DNA from: RI-43 sp033764725
Lineage (GTDB): Bacteria; Pseudomonadota; Alphaproteobacteria; Caulobacterales; Aquidulcibacteraceae
Direction of reading: 5' to 3'
Length of the DNA stretch: 64,000 bases
Assembly: GCA_033764725.1 (NCBI GenBank)
Contig: JANRIR010000005.1
Span: forward strand, 62,001 to 126,000
The notes under the pieces were generated by a model that saw only the letters and a list, made by a program, of their open reading frames with translations, made no database searches and was not told where the DNA came from. The number at the start of each line of letters is the position of its first letter. The first letter of the stretch is position 1. Position numbers and translations under genes: made by a program. Positions 57,052 through 64,000 of this stretch are shown piece after piece.

Positions 57052-59097
57052 ATGATGCAACATTTGCGTATACATAAAATCATCCCGCTTTCCTTCGGCC
57101 TCTTCGCCCTCGCCGCGCCCGCATTTGCGCAAGACATCGTCGTCACCGCGGAGCGGCGCGCGCAGGATGCGGCGCGCGTCCCCGCGAACGCCGCGGCGCT
57201 GTCGGCGGACGCGCTCTCCTTCATCGCGCCGCAGGCGGTGAGCGAGGCGCTCAACCGGTTGCCGGGCGTGGCCATCCATCGCAACAACGGCGTGGAGAAT
57301 TTGCCCGCCATCCGCTCGCCGGTGCTGACCGGCGGGCAAAGCGCAGGATCGTTCCTGGTGCTGGAGGACGGCGTGCCGATCCGTGCGCCGGGCTTCGCCA
57401 ATGTGAACCAGCTGTTCGAGACGAGCCTCGATTTCGCGCAACGCGTCGAGATCACGCGCGGGCCGGGCTCGGCGCTGTACGGCTCGAATGCGGTGCATGG
57501 AATCGTCAATGTGCTGACGCGCGCGCCGGGCGCCGACATCGACCATGCGGGCGACGCACGCATCGAGACCGATGTCGCCGGCGGCTATGGCGGGGCGGTC
57601 GCGTATGGCTGGGGCGAGCGCGAGGGCGCCGTCGACGATCGCGTCGTGTCGCGGATCGGCATCGCCGCCCGCCATGAGGACGGCCCGCGCGCGGCCTCCG
57701 GCCTTGACCTGCAGACCGCGCTGTTCGGCGTCGACGCCTATGCCGGCGCGTGGACGATCGATGCGCGGCTGTTCGCGCAAAACCTGAACCAGGAGACGGC
57801 GAGCTTCATCGAGGGGACGAACGTCTTCGACAATTCCGCCTTGGCGCAAGCGAATCCGACGCCGGAAGCCTATCGCGATACGCAGATCGTGCGTGCGCGC
57901 GCTACGCTGTCGCGTCCGATCGGCGCGCGCGGGCGCCTCGTCGTCACGCCCTATGCGCGCTGGATCGATGCGGATTTGAACCTCTCGTTCTTCCCGTCGA
58001 GGGCGCAGGAGATTTCACGCCAGAAGGGCGGCGGCGTGCAGACCGCGCTTTACCTTGACGCCAGCGAGGCGCTGTCGGTGATCGTCGGCGCCGATGCGGA
58101 CGTCACGCGCGGGTCGCTCTACGAATTCCAGTCTCGCCCGACGACGACGACCTATGTGCAGGGGCTGCATTACGATTATGCGGTCGATATGCGCGTTCTG
58201 GCCGCCTTTGCGCAGGCGCGCTGGACGTTCGCGCCGGATTGGAGCGCGACAGCGGGCCTGCGCGGCGAATGGGTGCGCTACGATTACGACAATCGCGCGC
58301 CGGCGAACGATGTCGGACGCTTTCGCCGCCCCGCCGATCGTGTGGACGATTTCGACGCGGTGACGCCGAAGCTGGGCGTGGTGTGGACGCCGGCGCCCGC
58401 GCAGACCGTGTGGCTCAATCTCGCGCGCGGCGCGCGGCCGCCGCAGATCACAGATCTCTATTCGCTGCAGACCACGCAAAGCCCGGGCGCGCAGGGCGTG
58501 GAGACGATCGAGTCCGCCGAGCTCGGTTGGCGCGGCGCGCTTGGGCCTGCGCACGTCGAGCTTGCGCTTTATGCGATGGAGAAGCGCGACACCGCGTTCC
58601 GCAACGCGGACGGCTTCACCGTGACCGACGGCGCCTCGCGCCATCGCGGCGTGGAGCTGTCGGGACGCTTGCCGCTCAGCGAAACCATCGCGGCGTCGGG
58701 CTGGGTGAGCTACGCCGCGCACACCTATCGCTTCGACAATCCCTCCACGCGCGGCGGCGAAAGCATCCGCCGCGGCGACGATATCGACGGCGCCCCGCGC
58801 TGGCTGTGGAACGCGCGGCTGGACTGGACGCCCGCGCCCACGACGCGCGTGGAGCTGGAATGGGTTCATGTCGGCGAGTATTTCACAAACGCCGAAAACA
58901 CCCGCCGCTATACCGGCCACGACGTGTTCAATCTGCGCGGCGAGGCGGCGCTCACGGAGGCTGTGTGGCTCAGCGCGGCCGTCCGCAATCTGGCGAACAC
59001 GGACTACGCCGAACGCGCCGATTTCGCTTTCGGCGCCGACCGATACTTTCCCGGCGAGGGCCGCACGATCATGGTGGGCGTGCGTGGGGCGTTTTGA
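57052..59097 (+). CDS. TonB-dependent receptor
   Basis: This 681-residue outer-membrane receptor has a signal peptide (cleavage after APAFA), a TonB-box-like QDIVVTAERRAQDA, a plug domain (ALNRLPGVAIHRNNGVEN, VEITRGPGSALYGSNAVHG) and a 22-strand barrel ending in VGVRGAF, with a C-terminal phenylalanine as expected for Bam recognition. It lies directly after a PQQ-dependent dehydrogenase, so uptake of PQQ (as PqqU does), of a metal or of an alcohol-derived compound is possible. The substrate is not shown. Its start at ATG 57052 follows the palindromic repeat. Confidence 0.9.
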   Translation: MMQHLRIHKIIPLSFGLFALAAPAFAQDIVVTAERRAQDAARVPANAAALSADALSFIAPQAVSEALNRLPGVAIHRNNGVENLPAIRSPVLTGGQSAGSFLVLEDGVPIRAPGFANVNQLFETSLDFAQRVEITRGPGSALYGSNAVHGIVNVLTRAPGADIDHAGDARIETDVAGGYGGAVAYGWGEREGAVDDRVVSRIGIAARHEDGPRAASGLDLQTALFGVDAYAGAWTIDARLFAQNLNQETASFIEGTNVFDNSALAQANPTPEAYRDTQIVRARATLSRPIGARGRLVVTPYARWIDADLNLSFFPSRAQEISRQKGGGVQTALYLDASEALSVIVGADADVTRGSLYEFQSRPTTTTYVQGLHYDYAVDMRVLAAFAQARWTFAPDWSATAGLRGEWVRYDYDNRAPANDVGRFRRPADRVDDFDAVTPKLGVVWTPAPAQTVWLNLARGARPPQITDLYSLQTTQSPGAQGVETIESAELGWRGALGPAHVELALYAMEKRDTAFRNADGFTVTDGASRHRGVELSGRLPLSETIAASGWVSYAAHTYRFDNPSTRGGESIRRGDDIDGAPRWLWNARLDWTPAPTTRVELEWVHVGEYFTNAENTRRYTGHDVFNLRGEAALTEAVWLSAAVRNLANTDYAERADFAFGADRYFPGEGRTIMVGVRGAF

Positions 59098-59118
59098 GGG
59101 TGTGTGCCGCAAGGCTCG

Positions 59119-59868
59119 TCAGACGTCGAACAACCTCGCCTGGTCCGGCTTTGCAGCTTGCGCGCGATTGCGCGTCTTGGCTGTTCGCAAAGACGGCGTT
59201 GATTTCTCTGCTGCCGAATGATTGGCGTAGGTTTTCCAGGTTGGCGCGTATTCTTCCGCCTGATTGCCCCAGGCAGACCAACCCGGCCGCGTGCCACGCG
59301 CGAATAATTCGAGATATGGGCCGGCGCTGCACGCTTCGATAATGTCGTAAGCTTCATCAGGTTTGCGCGAATGCTCGCGCTTGCGTGACGGAATGATGTT
59401 GACTTGCCGTCGGCCTGCTTCTCGCGTCCGCGCGTTTTTGCCTTTGACGCCGAAGAGCAAAAGCTCGGTTACGTTGCGAAAATAGAAGCCGACGCCGCGG
59501 CCGTCGGGGCCACCGTCCTTGCGCGTCTTGTACCACACGATGTTTGACTTGTAGGCGAAGCCCCAGGCCTGCATGACGCGCAGTCCCTCCGGGAGGAGCG
59601 CGTTCGGCACCCACAAATAAAGGTGGCTTGTATCTGCAGCGTAGTCGCCGATTGGCAGCGCGCAGACTTCCTCAGTCGTCATTGTGCTGTAGCGATTGAG
59701 GCGCTTGTGCTCCGGCGCCATCTTGCCGGTGCGATTCGTAAACTGCCACGGCGGATCCGCGAGGATTGTTCCAAAGCGATGACCGTGTGCTGCGCGAGCA
59801 AGATCACGCGTGGCCGCCAGAACCGTGGTGCGGCTGTCGTCAGTGATTGTCGCTATCGTCTTCGTCAT
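59119..59868 (-). CDS. MT-A70 family adenine DNA methyltransferase
   Basis: This 249-residue protein is an MT-A70 family N6-adenine methyltransferase with the catalytic DPPW motif at residues 38-41 (ILADPPWQFTN) and an SHLYLWVPN segment. It is shorter than most. The start ATG 59868 follows AGGAATTGCAG; a TTG six bases upstream is possible. It overlaps the BglII-type endonuclease gene by 29 bases and is its evident partner, protecting host DNA. The two genes and their flanks are less GC-rich than the rest. Confidence 0.85.
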   Translation of the reverse strand: MTKTIATITDDSRTTVLAATRDLARAAHGHRFGTILADPPWQFTNRTGKMAPEHKRLNRYSTMTTEEVCALPIGDYAADTSHLYLWVPNALLPEGLRVMQAWGFAYKSNIVWYKTRKDGGPDGRGVGFYFRNVTELLLFGVKGKNARTREAGRRQVNIIPSRKREHSRKPDEAYDIIEACSAGPYLELFARGTRPGWSAWGNQAEEYAPTWKTYANHSAAEKSTPSLRTAKTRNRAQAAKPDQARLFDV

Positions 59869-60493
59869 CTGCAATTCCTGACACAGGCGCTATCGGATTG
59901 GCTTGGTCGTCGACCAGAAGTCTGTCGGTGATTCCGAACACGAGCACAGGGCAACCCCCTCCGCCTCCGCCGTCTAGTCGCGGAAGCAGCTTCGCCATGT
60001 GTGTTGTCGAGTTGCCAAAACTTGATCCGCGTCCGAGGCTTTCAAAGGTCCGCTGAAGGTGGTCTGACCGCGTAATGATCACCCCGCAGTCGATCACTCT
60101 TAGATCAAACAGGAGTCGAAAGTTATTCAGGTCCCGGTCGAAAAAAGGGTCCTTGTTGTTCCACTCGACTTCAAGCGCGATCCGCCCTTTGAAGCAGTCC
60201 ACTTTATGGGTGGGTGAGGGAGTGCTTACGCCATCAATTTCAATCGCAGTCTTGAACTGCTTCTCAATCCAGCCTGCGCTTACGAGCGGATATTCTAGTC
60301 TTTTGACGATCTTCGAGCGGCTACCGCCAGGCGTTGCAATCTCACTCTTATAAAGTCGAAATATACGCAAAGCAGTGAGTATCTCGCTCCATTCCACCGG
60401 CGCAGACGTTGACAACACTCCGGCGGCATTCCGCCACTCATGAACCTCATACAGGTCATGGATGTCGCTTGGGACAAGGTGCGTCGTGACCAT
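59840..60493 (-). CDS. BglII/BstYI family type II restriction endonuclease
   Basis: This 217-residue protein matches the BglII/BstYI family. The core HKVDCFKGRIALEVEWNNKD then PFFDRDLNNFRLLFDL is the family signature. Active-site residues D99, E108 and E110 have the same spacing as D84, E93 and Q95 of BglII (9 and 2 residues), with Glu in place of Gln. By family, a palindromic site with a GATC core (BglII cuts AGATCT, BstYI RGATCY) is expected; the true site needs testing. The gene lies upstream of its methylase, overlapping it. The codon use is less GC-rich than its neighbours. Confidence 0.88.
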   Translation of the reverse strand: MVTTHLVPSDIHDLYEVHEWRNAAGVLSTSAPVEWSEILTALRIFRLYKSEIATPGGSRSKIVKRLEYPLVSAGWIEKQFKTAIEIDGVSTPSPTHKVDCFKGRIALEVEWNNKDPFFDRDLNNFRLLFDLRVIDCGVIITRSDHLQRTFESLGRGSSFGNSTTHMAKLLPRLDGGGGGGCPVLVFGITDRLLVDDQANPIAPVSGIADDEDDSDNH

Positions 60494-60563
60494 GCACCAT
60501 GCCTAAAGTGCGTCGGGGGCCTTTGTCGAACCTAGAACAAAACATAAACAATATCAAGAAAAA

Positions 60564-60589
60564 AACGGCGGAGCTTTCGCCCCGCCGTT
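60564..60589 (-). terminator. Terminator of the groESL operon
   Basis: On the minus strand a perfect 8-base stem AACGGCGG/CCGCCGTT encloses the loop GGCGAAAGCT and is followed directly by a run of seven Ts, 73 bases beyond the groEL stop. This is a textbook Rho-independent terminator. Between it and groEL lies another hairpin (60611-60642, CCCCGG/CCGGGG arms). Confidence 0.9.
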
Positions 60590-60661
60590 GATGTTTTCCA
60601 TGAACATAGGCCCCGGATCGCCGCTGTTCGCGGCGTCCGGGGTTGATCGGCTAACCGCCGA

Positions 60662-62311
<1,650 letters not shown>

Positions 62312-62350
62312 TGGAATGTACCTCTGAGTGTTGTGTGAGTTCTGAAATCA

Positions 62351-62416
62351 GCGAATAGCGAATAGCGAGTGGGGTGATGCAGCGTCTCTATTCGCTACTC
62401 ACCATTCGCCATTCGC
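62351..62416. repeat. Inverted repeat in the groES-groEL gap
   Basis: The left arm GCGAATAGCGAATAGCGAGT (62351-62370) and right arm ACTCACCATTCGCCATTCGC (62397-62416) pair with three mismatches over 20 bases. The unit also contains a direct GCGAATA repeat. It occupies most of the 122-base gap and would form a hairpin in the groESL mRNA. Confidence 0.6.
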
Positions 62417-62433
62417 CCGCGCGCTGCGCGCGC

Positions 62434-62754
62434 TCAAGCCGCCTTCTTGCCCTTCTCGGACTTGCCTTCGATCACGCCCATGATGTCGCTCTCCTTCATG
62501 ACGAGGAGCTCTTCGCCATCGATGGTGACCTCGGTGCCCGACCACTTGCCGAACAGGATGCGGTCGCCGACCTTGACGTCCATGTCGATGCGCTCGCCGT
62601 CTTCGTCACGGCCGCCCGGGCCGACGGCGATGACTTCGCCTTCCTGGGGCTTTTCCTTGGCGGTGTCGGGGATGATGATCCCGCCCTTGGTCTTTTCTTC
62701 TTCCTTCACGCGCTTCACGAGAACGCGGTCGTGCAGGGGACGAAAGCTCGCCAC
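62434..62754 (-). CDS. groS: Co-chaperonin GroES
   Basis: This 106-residue co-chaperonin caps the GroEL ring. Sequence features are the N-terminal SFRPLHDRVLVKRVKEEEKT, the mobile loop TKGGIIIPDTAKEKPQ, and VGDRILFGKWSGTEV. The start is GTG 62754 (giving MASFRPLHDR), preceded by AAGGAGCAGCCA; the longer reading has no GroES content. It is the first gene of the heat-shock operon controlled by the CIRCE element upstream. Confidence 0.97.
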   Translation of the reverse strand: MASFRPLHDRVLVKRVKEEEKTKGGIIIPDTAKEKPQEGEVIAVGPGGRDEDGERIDMDVKVGDRILFGKWSGTEVTIDGEELLVMKESDIMGVIEGKSEKGKKAA

Positions 62755-62816
62755 TGGCTGCTCCTTCGGTTTGGATGTCTTGAACGGAAACGGAACAACA
62801 GACGAGAATAAGCGCA

Positions 62817-62843
62817 TTGGCACTCACCCATGTCGATTGCTAA
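62817..62843 (-). promoter_or_regulatory. CIRCE element (HrcA operator) upstream of groES
   Basis: On the minus strand it reads TTAGCAATC-N9-GAGTGCCAA (N9 is GACATGGGT), a near match to the CIRCE consensus TTAGCACTC-N9-GAGTGCTAA with one mismatch in each arm. It lies 63 bases upstream of the groES start, the expected place, and implies heat-shock control by an HrcA repressor encoded elsewhere. Confidence 0.9.
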
Positions 62844-62850
62844 CGGCCGG

Positions 62851-62879
62851 TAGATAGTGGCGCCGCCCCGCGCCGTCAA
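62851..62879 (-). promoter_or_regulatory. Candidate groES promoter
   Basis: On the minus strand, TTGACG (62879-62874) and TATCTA (62856-62851) are separated by 17 bases, an ideal spacing for a vegetative promoter. Transcription would start near 62844, at the edge of the CIRCE element, so HrcA binding would block it. The -10 hexamer is only a partial match to TATAAT. Confidence 0.6.
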
Positions 62880-62890
62880 CACCCCAAACC

Positions 62891-63098
62891 CGTCCCTGCC
62901 CGTGAGGGGAGGGCGTCATGCGCAGCATGACGGGTGGGGCGGCTGCGCGACGCTGAGGACGTTGGCGCCGCCGCCCCCACCGTCGGCCTGTGGCCGACAC
63001 CTCCCCCTCGCGTGGGAGGACGGCAATCGCCGCCGCCGAGCCTGACTCCGTCCCTCCCCGTGAGGGGAGGGTGTCATGCGCAGCATGACGGGTGGGGC
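62891..63098. repeat. REP-like palindromic cluster upstream of groES
   Basis: Two direct copies of a 50-base unit lie at 62891-62940 and 63049-63098: hairpin CCCTSCCC-GTGA-GGGGAGGG, then GTCATGC-GCA-GCATGAC and GGGTGGGGC. Between them lies an inverted relative, CCCCCACC then GTCGGCC-TGT-GGCCGAC and ACCTCCCC. The same fixed hairpin plus triloop-stem design recurs. It fills most of the gap between the groES promoter and the DUF1499 gene; no gene is seen there. Confidence 0.75.
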
Positions 63099-63133
63099 GC
63101 CGGCGCGACGGTCGGGCGTTTTGAAGCGCGCGC

Positions 63134-63934
63134 TCAGCTCGCGCCGTGGGCCTGGAGGGCGGCGAGATAGGCGCGGATGCGTTTGGCGTTGGCGCCGAGA
63201 TCGGAGACCCCCACACGGGAGGACGAGCGAACATCGATCACCGACCCGCCCTCGGTGGGGGTCACGCGCACCACGATGTCGTCGACGAAGCCGAAGAAGA
63301 AGGACTGCACCGTCGCCTCGATCCGCCCGGTCGTGCGGTCGGAATAGGTGACGGTCCACCCCTGCGCCTCGGCGGCGGCGAGCGCGAGGTCGAAGGCGCG
63401 CTCGGGCGAGTCGGCCACGGCCAGAGGCTGGATGTCGGCATAGGCGGTCGCCTGGACTTCGCCATTGGTTTTGCCGGCGAGGTCGCCCCAGCGCGGGCCC
63501 TCGGGAATGCGCTGGTCGGCGTGGACGACGCTGTTGGCCATGGCGATGCCGGCGCGCGCCTCGGCCACGTCGGGAGAGAATTCCGGCGGGTTGGCGAGGT
63601 CGGTCGAGACGTCATGGATGGGCGGGATGTCAGCTGCGCCCGCCGCCGCATAGGCGCCGTAACCCAGGCCGGCGGCCGGGATCGCCAGCGCCAAAAGCGC
63701 CGTCGCCACGCCGCGGCGCGGCGGCACGAATATCGCCAGCAACAGCCCGATCAGCGCAAAGCCGGCTGCCCCCATCAGCACCAGCGGCCCGAAGCGGAAC
63801 GTCATCAGGCCAAAGCCGATGGTCCAGTCCAACAGACCGAATTTCGTGCCAAAGGCCGCGGCCAGAAAATAGACGGGCACAAGCAGCGACGCGATCAGCG
63901 CCGCCGTCACCCAGATGTTGCGAATGCCCGCCAT
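63134..63934 (-). CDS. DUF1499 family membrane protein
   Basis: This 266-residue protein has three N-terminal membrane helices (about 8-28, 40-68 and 76-98) and a soluble DUF1499 domain (about 115-260), with DVSTDLANPPEFSPDVA, DIQPLAVADSPERAFDLALA and VVRVTPTEGGSVIDVRSSSRVG as family segments. The domain is widespread in proteobacteria and of unknown role. AAAAGGAG lies before ATG 63934. Its upstream neighbour may be the partial frame at 63953. Confidence 0.85.
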   Translation of the reverse strand: MAGIRNIWVTAALIASLLVPVYFLAAAFGTKFGLLDWTIGFGLMTFRFGPLVLMGAAGFALIGLLLAIFVPPRRGVATALLALAIPAAGLGYGAYAAAGAADIPPIHDVSTDLANPPEFSPDVAEARAGIAMANSVVHADQRIPEGPRWGDLAGKTNGEVQATAYADIQPLAVADSPERAFDLALAAAEAQGWTVTYSDRTTGRIEATVQSFFFGFVDDIVVRVTPTEGGSVIDVRSSSRVGVSDLGANAKRIRAYLAALQAHGAS

Positions 63935-63952
63935 GCGGCCGCTCCTTTTCCG

Positions 63953-64000
63953 TCACCGTCTGCGCGAGACCAGGTCCCACAGGTTCCCGAACAGATCCCT
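63953..64000 (-). CDS. 3' end of an unidentified protein (partial)
   Basis: On the minus strand the sequence entering from the right edge ends RDLFGNLWDLVSRRR and stops at TGA 63953-63955, 18 bases upstream of the DUF1499 start. The spacing and basic, aromatic tail suggest a real upstream gene in one operon, but 15 residues are too few to name it. Confidence 0.4.
   Translation of the reverse strand, partial: RDLFGNLWDLVSRRR

Noticed and set aside
59098..60661. Integrase, insertion sequence or attachment site beside the restriction-modification genes
   Set aside because: Neither a recombinase gene nor a direct repeat bounding the pair is visible, so only base composition supports its foreign origin.

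Overview
The window is about 64 kb of GC-rich DNA, densely packed and almost without mobile genes. It is most likely a chromosomal segment of an alphaproteobacterium, and the mix fits Caulobacterales/Hyphomonadaceae-type organisms (for example Terricaulis- or Vitreimonas-like). The grounds are a ctaC-ctaD-ctaB-ctaF-ctaG-ctaE-DUF983-surf1 cytochrome aa3 oxidase cluster, a hisS-hisZ-hisG operon, a CIRCE-controlled groESL operon, several TonB-dependent receptors, and many intergenic REP-like palindromes. The taxon is an inference from gene content. No tRNA, rRNA, CRISPR array, integrase, transposase or phage gene was recognised.

Layout. 1-10.2 kb: the tail of an unidentified gene, a PPK2 polyphosphate kinase, a DUF502 membrane protein, phenylalanine hydroxylase, an HtrA-like protease, glutaredoxin Grx4, an HxlR regulator divergent from an NAD(P)-binding protein, an orphan pair of Opp/Dpp-type permeases, a DUF442 protein, an ATP-grasp-like protein and an MBL hydrolase. 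10.3-16.3 kb: a TonB receptor, a tiny Lys/Ala-rich histone-H1-like protein, TldD and three tandem TPR proteins. 16.5-23.2 kb: the terminal oxidase cluster. 23.2-30.1 kb: thrC, an M16 peptidase, GNAT, EAL, AlgH/YqgE, a peroxiredoxin, and an SPFH/NfeD pair. 30.1-37.6 kb (minus strand): MarR and a nitroreductase with a striking palindromic operator, RNase HI, a D-2-hydroxyacid dehydrogenase, a Sua5-type synthase, and three YceI-domain genes of which one is fused to cytochrome b561.

37.7-50.5 kb: an acyl-CoA dehydrogenase, a lipoprotein, a YpfJ-type zinc peptidase, a TetA-like MFS pump, a radical SAM protein, a pteridine-reductase-like SDR coupled to FolB, a methyltransferase, YcgN, an RlmD-like RNA methyltransferase, a glycine-zipper protein, TlyA and an M23 peptidase. 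50.6-54.3 kb: histidine genes. 54.7-59.1 kb: a PQQ/cytochrome c alcohol dehydrogenase next to a TonB receptor. 59.1-60.5 kb: an AT-richer type II restriction-modification pair (BglII/BstYI-family nuclease plus MT-A70 methylase), the best candidate for horizontal acquisition. 60.6-62.9 kb: groESL with CIRCE, promoter and terminator. The right end carries a DUF1499 membrane protein.

Two things stand out. First, five full copies (plus one half copy) of a roughly 145-bp inverted-dimer repeat, each built of a fixed outer hairpin and a variable inner hairpin. The inner stems differ between copies but stay self-complementary around a three-base loop, and other repeat families here follow the same plan. 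Second, genes are very often coupled by 4-base NTGA stop/start overlaps, some using TTG or GTG starts (ctaG, the Sua5-type gene, the b561-YceI fusion, the LprI-like gene).
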